A stretch of 64,000 nt of DNA from contig NC_019879.2 of assembly GCF_002234675.1 (NCBI RefSeq), positions 7,259,325-7,323,324 on the forward strand. Direction: 5' to 3'. The stretch comes from Oryzias latipes (taxonomy: Eukaryota; Chordata; Actinopteri; Beloniformes; Adrianichthyidae). The notes under the pieces were generated by a model. That model saw only the letters and a list, made by a program, of their open reading frames with translations. It made no database searches and had not been told where the DNA came from. A program made the position numbers and the translations under genes. The first letter of the stretch is position 1. Each line of letters begins with the position of its first letter. Of the stretch, positions 1-11,649 are shown in pieces.

Positions 1-169
1 TCTCATTGATTATTTCATTGATCATTGACGTGCCCCTTCCACGTTTAATGTATAAAAAATACGAAGGGTGGGGGAGGCAAATTTACTGGTCGCGCATGTG
101 CGACTGGATGTAAAATTCAGTCGCACACTCTCAAATTTTGGTCGCAAAATGCGACCAATTGCTCGCAGT
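1..169. other. left-edge sequence, unclassified short palindromic repeat
   Basis: This stretch contains a repeated GGTCGC / GCGACC theme in both orientations (about 90-160), which looks like part of a dispersed fish repeat next to the Tc1 remnant. No coding signal is visible. The annotation is only descriptive. Confidence 0.3.
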
Positions 170-1290
170 CTGGAGCCCTGTTGTTGGTTACTGTAAGCAG
201 CTTGGTGTGAAGAAATCAACTATGGGAGCAATTATAAGGAAATGGAAGACATACAAGACCACTGATGATCTCCCTCCATCTAGGGCTCCCCACAAGATCT
301 TACCGCTTGGGGTCAAAGCGGTCACAAGAACGGTGAGCAAAAATCCCAGAACCACATGGGGGAGACCTAGTGAATGACCTGCAGAGAGCTGGTGACAAAG
401 TAACAAAGGCTATAATCAGTAACTCACTACGCCTCCAGGGACTCAGATCCTGCAGTGCCAGACGTGTCCCCCTGCTAAGGCCAGAACATCTTCAGGCCCA
501 TCTTGTCCTATGGTCTGATGAAACCAGTAGAAGCTCTACTCGTCGCGGACAAAGAATGCTGAGTTGCATCCAAAGAACACCATACCTACTGTAAAGCATG
601 GGGGTGGAAACATCATGGTTTGGTTCTGTTTTTCAGTAAAGGGATCAAGACGACTGATCTGTGTAAACGAAAGAATGAATGGGGCCTTGTATCGTCAGAT
701 TTGTTTGTTTTTTTAGTGAAAATCTCCATCCATCAGCAAGAGCATTGAAGATGAAACGTGACAGAGTCTTTCAGCATAACAACAATCCCCAAACACACTG
801 CGCGGGTAATGAAGGAGTTTCTTTATAAGAAGCATTTCAAGGTCCTGGAGTGGCCTAGCTAGTCTCCAGATCTTAATCCCTTAGAAAAATCTTTGGAGGG
901 ATTTGAAGGTCCATGTTTCCCAGCAGCAGCCCCAAAACATCACTGCTCTAGAGGAGATCTGCATGGAGGAATGGGCCAAAATCCCAGCAACAGGTTTTGA
1001 AAACCTTGTGAAGACTTACAGAAAACATTTGACTGCTGTCATTGCCAACAAAGGGTATATAACAAAGTATTGAGTTGAACTTCTGTTATTGAGCAAATAC
1101 CTATTTTCCAGCATAATTTACAAAATATTCTTTAACAATCAGACAATGTGAATATCTAGATTTTTTCTCTCCATTTCTTCGTCATAGTTGAGGTATAACT
1201 TATGATGAAAATTACAGGCCTCTCTCATCTTTTTTAGTGGGAGAACTTACACAGTTGATGGCTGACTAAATGCTTCTTTGCCCCACAGTA
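170..1290 (+). mobile_element. decayed Tc1-like transposon (plus-strand transposase remnant)
   Basis: Broken plus-strand frames resemble a Tc1-family transposase. The helix-turn-helix region is read near 190-360, a WSDE-like catalytic stretch near 510, and a region resembling the SPDLNPIE box near 860-900, all with stops and frameshifts. The right end (about 1190-1290) resembles the 3' non-coding end of Tdr/Sleeping-Beauty-type elements, finishing near TTTGCCCCACAGTA. The left terminal repeat is missing or unrecognised, so the element is dead and probably 5'-truncated. It lies in the asmtl intron after the fifth coding exon. Confidence 0.75.
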
Positions 1291-1381
1291 AATCAGCAAA
1301 AGTGTGGGACATAAGTGCCTAATAACCAAATGTCACCACCAGGTAAACTGCAGCTTTAACTGTTCCAGATTTCAGACTTAC

Positions 1382-4300
1382 TGTCTTTCTCATGGCAGAG
1401 TACGATAGCAACACCAGTAAAAACACTGTGCTCTTTGCCACTCAGGCTGAAAAAGAAAAGACAAGAATATAGCAAATACAATCAATATGCATAGCTAAAA
1501 TATTTTATTTAAAAAAACTAAGCAATTCATTCTGACCTTGAAAGCATCCTGTAAGCATCCTGTTTGTCCACTGGCTTCTCTAGAATCATACTATTTACCG
1601 TCTGTGTAAAAATCAAACTAAAGTTAATTCAAAAATAATTACAAGCAGTAAAGATGTAAAGCACTTTAATTTCTAGGACTTACAACAATTGTGTCGGCCC
1701 CGATCACAATGTCAGGAGTTTTCAGGTGTTTCTTAAATGATTGAAGTCACAATATGTTATAAAAAACCTCAGTAGTTTTGTCATTTTTATTATTCTTTTT
1801 TATTGGAGTTGAACTTACAAATGGCATCCTCCTAGCCACCTCCAGGGCTTTCTGCTTGGCAGTCTCAACAGCATACTCGTGAGGTGCTTTGAAAAGTCCC
1901 TTATCCAGGGTTTCTTTAAACCATGACGGTACAACCTCAAAGCGTAAGCCCTGACACACACACAGAAAATCAACATCAAGTTTTGTTTCCCATAAAACCG
2001 TTACATTTTTATTTTCTATAAAACTTACATATAAGTATTAAAACATTAATTATGATTTTGTTACTGAGTTAATCTTCAAACCGACATATAGAGCATATTA
2101 AAAATAGTAAAATCGGGACAAATATGCAACAGCTGTATCAAACCAAAAAGGTCTGCTAACTTATATATACTTATACAAATACAATAAATGCTTCACAAAA
2201 ATAATTTAAAGACCCACTCTGATAAAAATCTTGTTTTTGTCATGTCATGTTCTAGTAGCATTGTTTTGATTATGGAAGACATATAAAGAAAATGTATCTT
2301 AAAATTGCATTTTTAGTTATGTCTTCATTCAAATCGTGAATCAGGAGCAAACAGCGGCTGGATAATTCCGACATTGCACGCCATTTTTGCTGCACTGGTA
2401 ATGTTAGGTTGGGGGTGTGAGGGGATGTGAGCTAACGAGGGAGAGAGTGTAAACGGAGAGATGATAGGAAGTGGGGGCGTATGGAGTCCTATACTGTTCA
2501 TAATTAAATAAATAAATATTTAATTAAATAAATAAATATGACCTCATGCAAATACACAATCAACCAATAAATGTCTCATAAATATATAAAAAGATCATGA
2601 AATTGTGAAAAACCTGCACACTGATTTTAAATTAGCCATTATATTATTCAATATATTTCATTTTGCTATAAAAAACCTGTTCATTATTTTAAAACAGAAT
2701 TTTAAAATATTCCTTTTATTCATGTGGAATATTATTATAATTCTACGTATTTTTTCAGAACCTTGGATTTCAAAATCAATATTTTCCAAAGTAGCTTTGT
2801 TTTTATTTCATGTGGCTGTTTTTCACAATGGAGTATTTATTTCATGAAGAGCTTTTTCAGGAGAATGGGTCTGTCTGTCAATCAAACTAGACAAGGCGGA
2901 GACACTTTTGTGATTGGCTACTCCTTTACTCAGACATGAGCAGCAGCACCCTGACTACATCGATCGAAGATGCTTCACCAAACGTGACGGCGCAATGCAC
3001 ACTCCTCAACACTAGGGGGGGTATGCACCTTGACACATCCACAGTGTTGCATGAAATTGGGCAGTTTTGCTTCTAAATTTGCGGATAAAAGTGGCTTTGG
3101 GCGAGTTTGCATAATTCGGGTGATTTTGTGGTCGGTTCGGCAATTTTCATCTTCTCATGAACATCTAGTAGTGGCCTAAGTTAGGCTGAGTGGTTGTTGG
3201 AGTTCCACTAAGCTTCTATGAACTGGAGTTTCCATGGACGCACCATGCCGCGTGTGGGAGGGGCAACAAGCTAATGTTTTTAGCCTTATAGCCACATGGA
3301 GCGGTTGCTTGTGCTTATCTCAGTAACAATGCATGGATGCACAATGTACATGGAGTGTGTTAAGATGTCAGAAACGTCATCGCAGGAAAGGTTCAACATT
3401 TTCCCTGAGAGGGAAAAATAAAATCAGAGGACCTAATTATAATCATTGTCTCAATGAAAATAGAAAAATATCATGAGGTTCAGGAGGCCTCAGCAGGCTT
3501 GTCCCGCTTTGCGCAGCTGCCTGGACTGACTGTCGGTCCGCCAGCTCACCTCCTGCGAGCCGACACAAGGCACGATGTGAGCTATGAGTGAATGGCGTAA
3601 GAATGAGGAGTGTTTCGACGACCGGAGCTCCTCTGTGGTTTGGTCCACACAAACCTTCAAACTACAAAAACAGAGTCGTAGATGTTTGCTTCTTCTGCAG
3701 CAGACAGATTGTTTGTCTCTATTTGATCTCTAATGTCAGCAAAGCCGCGCAGATATTCCTGAAACATGTAATCTCTCTGACTGGCACACCGCAGAGCGGG
3801 TATCGAGGAATAAGAGTCGATTTCCATGGATGAGCCAATGAGCGTTTAGATCCCGCCCACTTTCACTGATTGACAGACAGACCCATTCTCCTGAAAAAGC
3901 TCTTCATGAAATAAATAAGCCATTCTGAAATACAGCAACATGAAATAAAAACAAAGCTACTTTGGAAAATATTGATTTTGAAATACGAGCTTCTGAAAAA
4001 AAACAGAATTATAATAATATTCCACATGATTAAAAATGAATATTTTAAAATGCTGTTATAAAATAATTAACAGGTTTTTAAAGCAAAATGAAATATATTG
4101 AATAATATAATGGCTAATTTAAAATCTGTGTGCAGGTTTTTCACAATTTCATGATCTTTTTATATAATTATGAGAGATTTATTGGCTTATTGTGTTTTTG
4201 CATGAGGCCATATTTATTTATTTAATTAAATATTTATTTATTTAATTATGAACAGTATAGGACTCCATAGGGGCGGGCTTACATTGCGCCAATGATCCCA

Positions 4301-4524
4301 AAGATTGTTGGAGTGGGACTTTAAAGTATTTATATTTACTTTTCTTCTTTAAAAATATAATTATTCAGTCTGGGCAAAACTTGCATTCAATCTACTGAAA
4401 ACGTTATAAACACCATCAAAACTGAACATACAGCATTGCGGAGTATTTCCTGTCGTCTAGGGGAGGCGCTGGCCAGCACAACCAGTTTACCAGCGAGCTT
4501 GGAGATGACTGGGTTCAGCACCAT
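1382..4524 (-). CDS. asmtl: ASMTL, N-terminal Maf domain (partial, exons 1-5)
   Basis: Minus-strand gene that continues beyond the left edge. Coding exons in order of transcription are 4524-4432, 1950-1819, 1731-1684, 1601-1537 and 1446-1382. All have GT donors and AG acceptors, and frame is kept. The start ATG (4522-4524) follows GCCACC. The peptide begins MVLNPVISKLAGKL and carries the Maf/nucleotide-pyrophosphatase signatures LASASPRRQEIL (residues 17-28), GLRFEVVPS, VIGADTIV, LEKPVDKQDAYRMLS and LSGKEHSVFTG. These match human ASMTL closely and in the same order. In the family the Maf domain hydrolyses non-canonical nucleotides and is fused to an ASMT-like methyltransferase domain, which would lie outside this window. 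Intron 1 (1951-4431) carries nested mobile elements. I am confident of identity; the later exons cannot be seen. Confidence 0.93.
2208..4325. mobile_element. TIR element (TTTAAAGACCCACTC family), interrupted
   Basis: The left end (about 2208-2240) reads TTTAAAGACCCACTCTGAT. The right end (about 4305-4322) reads GGAGTGGGACTTTAAAG, its inverted match. The same ends occur at 14503-14783, and the right end again near 18592, so this is one dispersed family. Here the body is interrupted by the fold-back element at 2481-4268. The whole lies in asmtl intron 1. Confidence 0.6.
2481..4268. mobile_element. fold-back element with ~400-bp inverted arms
   Basis: The arms 2481-2886 and 3867-4268 are imperfect inverted copies of each other. 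Outer ends read ATGGAGTCCTATACTG and CAGTATAGGACTCCAT. Further in, both arms share the TAAATAAATAAATATTTAA block, and they end in GTCTGTCTGTCAATCA / TGATTGACAGACAGAC. The loop of about 1 kb (2887-3866) has no convincing reading frame. This is the layout of a non-autonomous fold-back DNA transposon. No transposase is encoded, and I cannot assign a superfamily. Confidence 0.75.
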
Positions 4525-6594
4525 GGTGGCCTTTGTTTCGAGCTGCCCTGTGAGTGCACACGGTTAAACATTACTTAGGTGGCCTCATTTCTGTCATATG
4601 ATAGACCAGAAAGAAGACCAGTGGTCTCTTCTTGCTTGCATTGCCAACAATTTTAAAACTTTCCTTTTTTTTATTAACTAGTTAGCAAACAATTACATAA
4701 AAGTATCATTTATACCAGGGCTCTGTATCCTGGGACTCCAGAACCTCATGTGGCTCTTTTACCCCTCCATTGTAGCTCTTTGGTTAAAGAAAAACATATA
4801 AAACATTGCTTTTGATCTCATTAAAAAAATAGCTCCAAAGGAAGTAGGTAGTTAAGTAAACTAGCTCAAACTTTATTCAATTCTTCACAAACAGTTGAAG
4901 GACAGCACAAGTCGAACTAAAACAGAAATTTGACAGATTTCTGAGTGCTGTGTACCACAGATAATCAATTGGGGGTCAGTGAGCACAACCAGAATAAAGG
5001 GGATTATAAAGCAGATTTTGCATTTTTGAACATTTTAGGGTTAAAAAAATACAATATGGGTCAGTCATCTACATCAGATTTAATCTTGTTTAAATAGTTC
5101 TAAATAATTCTTTTTAAATCACTGCCTACAACTACATTTGCTACAATGAGATGATCCTATGTGACACAGTGTCATTTATTTTGAAAGGAAATCACGTGAA
5201 CCTTTGTCAAAAATAGTCATCAATTTTTCACATTTTGAATAAAGGGTAAGTTTTTCTTTATGTTTATTGTTTATTTATGTAAAAATGGTACATTTATATT
5301 TATAGTAGTCACAGTAACATAATAAATATAAATAAGTGTCTTGTTTTTCTGAAGGATAAGTAGTTAATAAGAAATCGACCCGAATGGCTTTTATGTAAAA
5401 GAAAAGAAAAAAACTAAAAACTTTTGCTAAATATGAACCGATATTATTATTGTAATTATTATAAACACAGGTTTTTATCGTAAAAAGTGTTATCATAAAC
5501 CTCGAAAGACTTTTTATTTTGTACAAAACATAGAATAATTTAAATATATATAATTTTGCTGTCCTATTTTGAATGAGCTATCTATCTTCTGTGGCAGCTA
5601 TTGTCTGAAAGTTTGTTGAGACTCGTTGTTTTTTTTAAAAGCCTAGTTTACTGGCTAAACTTTACTGTACAGCGCCAAAATACGTCTTCAAAAACTGTAT
5701 TTTATATAAATATATGTTATTGTTATTTATTAAATAGTACAGCGACAATACATTTAAAAACTCACAGCCTCTTACCTGCACAGGTCCAGACCGCCTGCTA
5801 ATAGTGACTGTTTGCTAACCAGAAAAGGCTAGCCTGCTTCACGCATGCGTAAAGATGACGTTTCACAGAGTAGGCAGAGCCTGCTTTCCGTTCATGTCAT
5901 TCTTTCATTAAAGTTCAAATAAAAAAAATAAAAAATTCTTTCATACTTTTTTAAAACAACTTTATTGAACAAAATGGAAGTAACTACAGTACAGAAAACA
6001 ATGATCATATATATAACATGCATTTTACACAAAAACATTCAATGCTCTACAACTTTCAAATATACATAGCTTTCTGATTATAGTACGGAGATGCATTTCA
6101 ATTTGTTTGATTTATATGGGCAAAAAATACAAGATGATGAGTATTTGCATTTATGAATATAAACTGGGCCAAATATAATAAGATTACTTATTGTTGTTTC
6201 TTATTTGAGTCCACATTTTTACTATGAAAGCCAAAAATTGTGTGTTCAAATTTCAGAGTGGACTTGTGGTGAATATATTCTTTGATGAATTGAAAGCACT
6301 TTTTCCACAAAAGTCTACTTTCAGCTCAATTCCTAAAATGATGGTTAATTCTTTAAGGGGGCTCTATGCAAAAGGTACAGTCAGGGTCAATTCTTTTAAC
6401 GTATCTTAGCATGAATTGATTGATGGGATACATTTTGTGCATTATTTAAAAAAAAATTTCTTCTGATTATTTATCTCTAATTTTTTGTCACACTTTTTTC
6501 TCTCAAACCAATGTGTAAAAAACAAAGATTTTTTTCTCGTATATATTTGTTTTTATACTATACCAGGGGTCAGCAACGTTTATGACATGAAGTG

Positions 6595-6815
6595 ATTGAC
6601 TATTTTTTTGGGGGGAGTTTTTCCTTACCGCGAAGGGGGGTCTAAGGGCAGGGATGCCAGTATAGCTTAGTCAGTTTGTTAGTTCATTTTAGTATTTTTC
6701 TATTGAACTCTTTGTATTCGTGATCCCTTTGATTTCATGTTTTACTTCGAAGCCCATCGAGACAACTGTTGTTGTGATTTTGGGCTATACAAATAAAATT
6801 GAATTGAATTGAATA
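6595..6815 (+). repeat. SINE-like dispersed repeat with (TTGAA)n tail
   Basis: The segment from TTTTTGGGGGGAG through GGGCTATACAAATAAAATTGAATTGAATT ends in a short pentameric tail. A second, more diverged copy lies at about 43985-44170, sharing GGAGGGTCTAAGGGCAGG and GAAGCCCAT(C/T)GAGACAAC. The tail suggests retroposition. The family name is not certain. Confidence 0.6.
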
Positions 6816-7689
6816 AATCAATCAAATCAATCGCTAATTTAAAATATTCTCATTGCCATCACCAACTATAATGCATCATAACTAAATGTCATAATATGTC
6901 ATATCAACAGCAATAGGATTGGATCTGTCAGAACAAAATACCATCTAAAAACTTCACAACCAACAGTAAAATAAGTGTTTTAAGGTTTATTCATCTTTTG
7001 CTACAATATGAGACAGAGCCTGAGTTACTTCATGTAAGTTCATTATGTGATGGTGCTTTTAATGCATGTAAAATTAAATGTTTTTACTTTTTCGTTAGTT
7101 TGTGTAATTATAGTAAGATACATTGTCATCAATTGGATTGCATAATTATTCACACACACACACCCCAGTAAATAGAGTGGCGATCAGGTGTAGTATTCAT
7201 TTTTAAAACTTGATCACAGTTCATATTGACATTTGGCAGAACAGACAGAAAGTCTGGGTTTAATCTGACATTGTTTGGTAATTATTCAGCAAACTGAACT
7301 CATAACTTCCTAATGACAACGCTGCATGATTGGACCCTTCCCTTATGACGCCATAGGGGGGGAAAAGATCATTGTGACAAGCGATGATCACTCAAACCCT
7401 ATTTTTTTCAAATCTGAAAAACACAGAGGACAGATCAAGAGCTTATTGTTATCACACGTCAGCGTGCCAACTGGGGTTCCCGATCCCTGTACTATAAAAT
7501 TAAAATTCACAAAACAACAACAAAAGAGAGGCTTCATAAAAAACAAAACATATTGTCTAAGCTTTAATGGCAGCAAAAAAAATGTTCAACTCAATTGTAT
7601 AACAGGGGATAACATTTTTCACAATAAAAGTACAAAAATAAAACTAGCTTCAAATCATATTTACAGAGGCAGACCAGTATGACACGCTT

Positions 7690-7695
7690 TATTTA
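7690..7695 (-). promoter_or_regulatory. candidate p2ry8 polyadenylation signal
   Basis: The minus strand carries AATAAA here, about 290 bases after the p2ry8 stop codon. Other AT-rich hexamers lie nearby, so this is only a likely choice. Confidence 0.35.
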
Positions 7696-7986
7696 CATTT
7701 ATTTACAGTTGCACATATATAGGGTAAAAAAAAAAAAGTTTGTATTTACAGCAATATTTCAAATATAAGAGATAGGTGGCTGTTTAGTCCAAAAATTCCA
7801 GCAACAAAAAAGGCAGTTGAAGTCATACTTGGCATTGAGTCACGTAACATCCAGAGAGAAAGTCATTTAGAAATTTTAACCCACAATTGATGTTGCAATA
7901 GCTTTACACAGTTGCTTTACAACGGTTTTCTGACTATTTTTTTTATCCAGCTTGGGTAGTTATGACACCGTCATTTCCTCTCATTC

Positions 7987-10531
7987 TTACTGACCACTGA
8001 ACAAAGTCTCTTTTTGCTCCATCTTCATTGAGTCTGCACTACTCAAGCTTTGCATACGCATTATCTCTCTCAACTTCTGTCTGAAATCTTTAGACGCAAA
8101 GTAATAAATGAAAGGATCCAGGCAGCTATTCAGGCAGCTGAAGCACAGTGACAGTTTATAGGCCATGTAGATAGTCCTGTCATAGAAGAGTCTTAGAATA
8201 CTGTGAACCAAAAGCAGGATGTTGTTGGGAGCAAAGCACAAAACAAAGACGAGCAGAACAACAATGGCCAAACGTATGGCCCTCTTTTTCTGGGCTGTTT
8301 TTGAATCCCTGGCCAGCTTGCGGATGACACTGATATAACAGAATGTTGTTACACAGAAAGGGAAGAAGAAGAGAATAAACACCATGCTGAAGAGGAAGAG
8401 GGCCCAGGCAGACACGGAAGGGAGCATATTTTTCTTCAGAACATCAAAGCATGTGGTAATGTTAAGCTCAGGAATGTTATAGGTCAAGTCTGTGGTCATG
8501 AGAGGATAAAGAACCCCCAGGACCAGACCCCACATCAGAAAGCAGCTGATGACCGCTATGGACTTCCTTTGGCGGGTTTGTCTGAACATCATGGGTCTGA
8601 CGATGCCCAGGTAGCGGTCGATACCAATGGCCATCATAGTAAGGACGGAGCAGTACATGTTGGTGTAGAAGACCAGGGTCAGAAAACTAAAGGAATTCAA
8701 ATATGGAAAAGTTGTATTAGTAGTGAATTAAAAAATTAGAAAGATTTCATAGAGATAGGATTTTCACGTCAGTTTATGAATAAACTTAGTTAAATCTGCA
8801 ATAAACAAAGGAAAATTGTTACTGCTCAGTTCACAGACAAAAAAAGTATAAAAAAGGCAGATATATGAGCATTCTTAAATGTGCTTTCAGCATATGTTGT
8901 TCACACTGGAGAAGCAAGGAGGGGCTTTCTTCTTTTTTTCCCCCTACAGTTTACTAGCACATGTCCACCACCTATAGCACGTGTCAAACTCAAATGTGGC
9001 CCTCCATGTCATTGTATGTGGCCCGCGAGAGCATAAAAGTTTTTAATTTTTTAAGATAAAAAAGAAAAATTGGTGTATTTATTCATATGTAGGGGGAATC
9101 GGACTTGAAATATGGGATTGGGCTACTGTACATTAGGAGTTAAACACTGTCCATATAACATAACCTGACAGAATCAAATTTAAAAGGATTTATTGTGTCA
9201 ACAAGCAAACATATGTTTTCTATGCAACTGTAATTGTCACTTATAAAGTTATAAATAAATAATGAGTTATTTAACATTAAGGAGTAGTTAAATTTATTTT
9301 TCATTACATTTAGTTACGTGTATAAGTTATATCTGGCCATTTGAGGACAGCCACTATGCTGATGTGGCCCTCAGTGAAAATGAGTTTGACACCCCTGACC
9401 TACAGTTTGAAGAGGCTTGGTGTGAAATGCACGTGAATCTCGATCCAGGCTTTTTCTTTCACAGCTCTATTCTGACATCTGAAAGACTTTGTGTCATAGA
9501 ATTCCAACCAGGCACAAAACAAAATAATTGATTTGTCCTTCATGATCACATTTCAAATGGTTGTCACTTCAATGTAGTATAGCGTGTGTCAAATTTAGGT
9601 CCCTGATTAGTCAAAGTTCAACTTGGTTTACCTTATACCGCGCATTCATTGGCTGCATGGTTTGTATGTAGAGCCCGAAAACGGTTTTAAGAACTTGCGT
9701 AGCAACGCCTGAATGCTAAAGTTTCGAACCCCATAGCCCAAAGCACAATTATTCGCATGTTTACATAGACTTTTCATTGCTAGTGCTTGCTTGAACGTTT
9801 TCTAAGGTGGGGCAGGAGGGGCAGAAGAGTTTGGAAGAGGTGGCAAATGAAAACAGCATAGTGGAAGGCCATTATAAATGAAAAGTTTAAAAAAACGTCT
9901 ATCAAACAGTTTTATTATTCTTATTGTTTCTATTATTAAAACAGCAGTTCTATTAGCCAAAGTGCAATAACAAATGCTTTAAGAAGCTTGTTTTGATGAT
10001 TTTTTAAATCTTTGTCAATAATGATACTAATATTGACTTAAAAATTGGAGGGCAAGGGATGGACGGATGCTTTTTGCGTGTGGGGTGGAGCTGTCCCCCT
10101 TTTTGCCCCCTGTAGCTCCGCTCCTGCACTGACAAAATAAAGTACAAATAAGCCTTCATAATAAATTTACGGTGCAGAAAAAATGTTTGAAAAAGAGTGA
10201 TTGAACTGTTTTCATAACAAATTTGCCATATTTGGTTTAAATACCTGCACATTCTCGGACCCAATCTCCAGTCATATCCCTGCAGCTGGTAGGAAATCTG
10301 AAAAGGCAGTGCAGATCCCAGGGCCAGATCCGTGAGCGTGAGGTTAATCATGAAGATGATGGACGGCGTCTTTGGGGAGGTACGGAAGAGCAGGAGCCAC
10401 ATGGACATGCCATTTCCTGACAAGTTAATGGCAGTGACGATCATGTAAATAACGGAGATGACGATGCTGGTCTGTGTATTCTGAAACAGGGTGAGGGTCG
10501 CGTTGTCCAGTTTATAACTAGTATTTGTCAT
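7987..10531 (-). CDS. p2ry8: P2Y receptor family member 8 (P2RY8), complete
   Basis: Class A G-protein-coupled receptor of 328 residues. Coding exons are 10531-10245 and 8686-7987. The junction falls in codon 96 and restores MCSFLTLVFYTNMY at the start of TM3. The start MTNTSYKLDNATL was chosen over an in-frame ATG at 10567 because an acceptor (GCACACAG) lies at 10557, placing that ATG in intron sequence. Visible features are N-glycosylation sites (N3, N10), SGN in TM1 (N40), LTLTDLALGSALPFQI in TM2, C95 paired with the ECL2 Cys in ITTCFDVL, DRY at 119-121, CFAPNN in TM6 and DPFIYYF in TM7. It matches human P2RY8 along its length, including ITCFDVL..MLPSV. In mammals this receptor signals through G-alpha-13 and confines B cells to germinal centres. 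The tail is about 30 residues shorter than in human. The coding intron (8687-10244) is unusual. Confidence 0.93.
8978..9397. mobile_element. hAT-type MITE in p2ry8 coding intron, with 8-bp duplication
   Basis: The ends read GTGTCAAACTCA (left) and GAGTTTGACACCCCTG (right) in inverted orientation. The flanks ACCTATAG (8970-8977) and ACCTACAG (9398-9405) form an 8-bp target duplication with one mismatch, as expected for hAT. The body contains TGTGGCCCGCGAGAG and GATGTGGCCCTCAG, typical of a very common fish family. It codes for nothing. Confidence 0.85.
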
Positions 10532-10555
10532 GTTGGGGCGGGTAGGGGCCTTCCA

Positions 10556-11543
10556 CCTGTGTGCCAAAGTTTAACACATCAAAAGGTTAGATTTAGCATG
10601 CTTTGCAGTTCCTTCTCATGAATAAAAAAACACACACAAAAAAATGAAAACCAATCTGTACTTTTTCTGACGAAAGGTGTGAAAATGATACTGATTTCAA
10701 TGTGATAGCTTTCACGTCTAGGCTGTTGTTTACGTAAAAGAAAAGCACGTGTGGGGTGGAGCTTTCACACAGGAAGAGGGTATCTTTGAATTGTGGTGAG
10801 TGCTGCCAACTGTCGAGTACATGGCGTACAAATGCAACTTTGAAAAATAAATGGGCCACAGTCACACAGCAGCTATTTCTAAATAGCTAAACAATATTTA
10901 ACTTTTTAAGCTGTGGAGTGAAGCACGTACAGATTTGAACTACTTTTCATGAAAATAATCAAACACTGGACGAAAACCACCTTTCTCTTAATGTTTTGGG
11001 GAAAATTATCACCATAACGAACAACAAACATCCAATAAGCAGAACTGTGTCCTCAGGTTACAGTACTTTCCTGCTCAGCTGTGGAAAGTACCCAAACTTT
11101 TGGCCAGAATGAACAAAAACAACCTTAGTTTCGACTCTAAAATCACATTTAACAAAACAGTTTAACTTTTTTTTTTTATGAAAAATTTAAAGAAATTTAA
11201 GTTTTAAATTCTATTTTAAATTTTAGACTATTTCTTACATTTTGTATCGTACACACATATTCAATACTTAGAGCACAATGTACATAAACTAACTTGAAAC
11301 ATAAAACCGTGTGTTACTGTGTGATAAATGTTTTGTGTTGTTTCCTATTGTCTTGTGTTCCCAAATTTACCATAAAGAGAAGTGTAACATGTTTTTCACA
11401 TAACAGTTCAAGTCATTTCCAAGCTTAAATTAAAAAAAAAAAGAAAGAACGAAAAAAAACACCCGCCATGTGCTCCCACTGATGTACCACATGGACAACT
11501 TTAAGGTTTTTTACCAGAATTTGTGTAAAGATTGGAACTTACC
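10556..11543 (-). other. p2ry8 5' untranslated region: leader intron and non-coding exon
   Basis: An acceptor at 10557 (CACACAG on the minus strand) opens the start-codon exon at 10556. A good donor, AAAG followed by GTAAGTTC, ends an upstream exon at 11543, which runs up from about 11640. No coding frame crosses this donor, so it is read as a non-coding first exon. This is inference from splice signals only; its 5' limit is unknown. Confidence 0.45.
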
Positions 11544-11649
11544 TTTGTGAAGTCAGACGCAGTCGAAGGAGGCTGGCAAATACGTGTGTCAGTTACTGAT
11601 TGAAACACAGATGTTGTGGCAGAAGCCAGCTACTAGGGAAATGGGGTTT

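Larger units (their letters stand above)
4525..7986. other. intergenic region between asmtl and p2ry8
   Basis: It contains the asmtl promoter side (just above 4524) and the p2ry8 3' UTR (below 7987). A hAT-like repeat resembling the one at 20334 begins near 4716 (a subfamily with a GGCTCTTTTACC-like motif). A SINE-like repeat lies at about 6595-6815. Small open frames here (such as 7326-7682 plus) have no family resemblance and AT-rich, low-complexity composition. I see no further gene. Confidence 0.6.

Noticed and set aside
7326..7682. Plus-strand frame of 118 codons
   Set aside because: Lys/Asn-rich, low-complexity, within or just beyond the p2ry8 3' UTR, with no recognisable domain.
10532..10567. 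Upstream ATG of p2ry8 (MAHRWKAPTRPN...)
   Set aside because: The ATG lies before the acceptor at 10557, so it is intronic, and the added residues do not resemble other P2RY8 N-termini.
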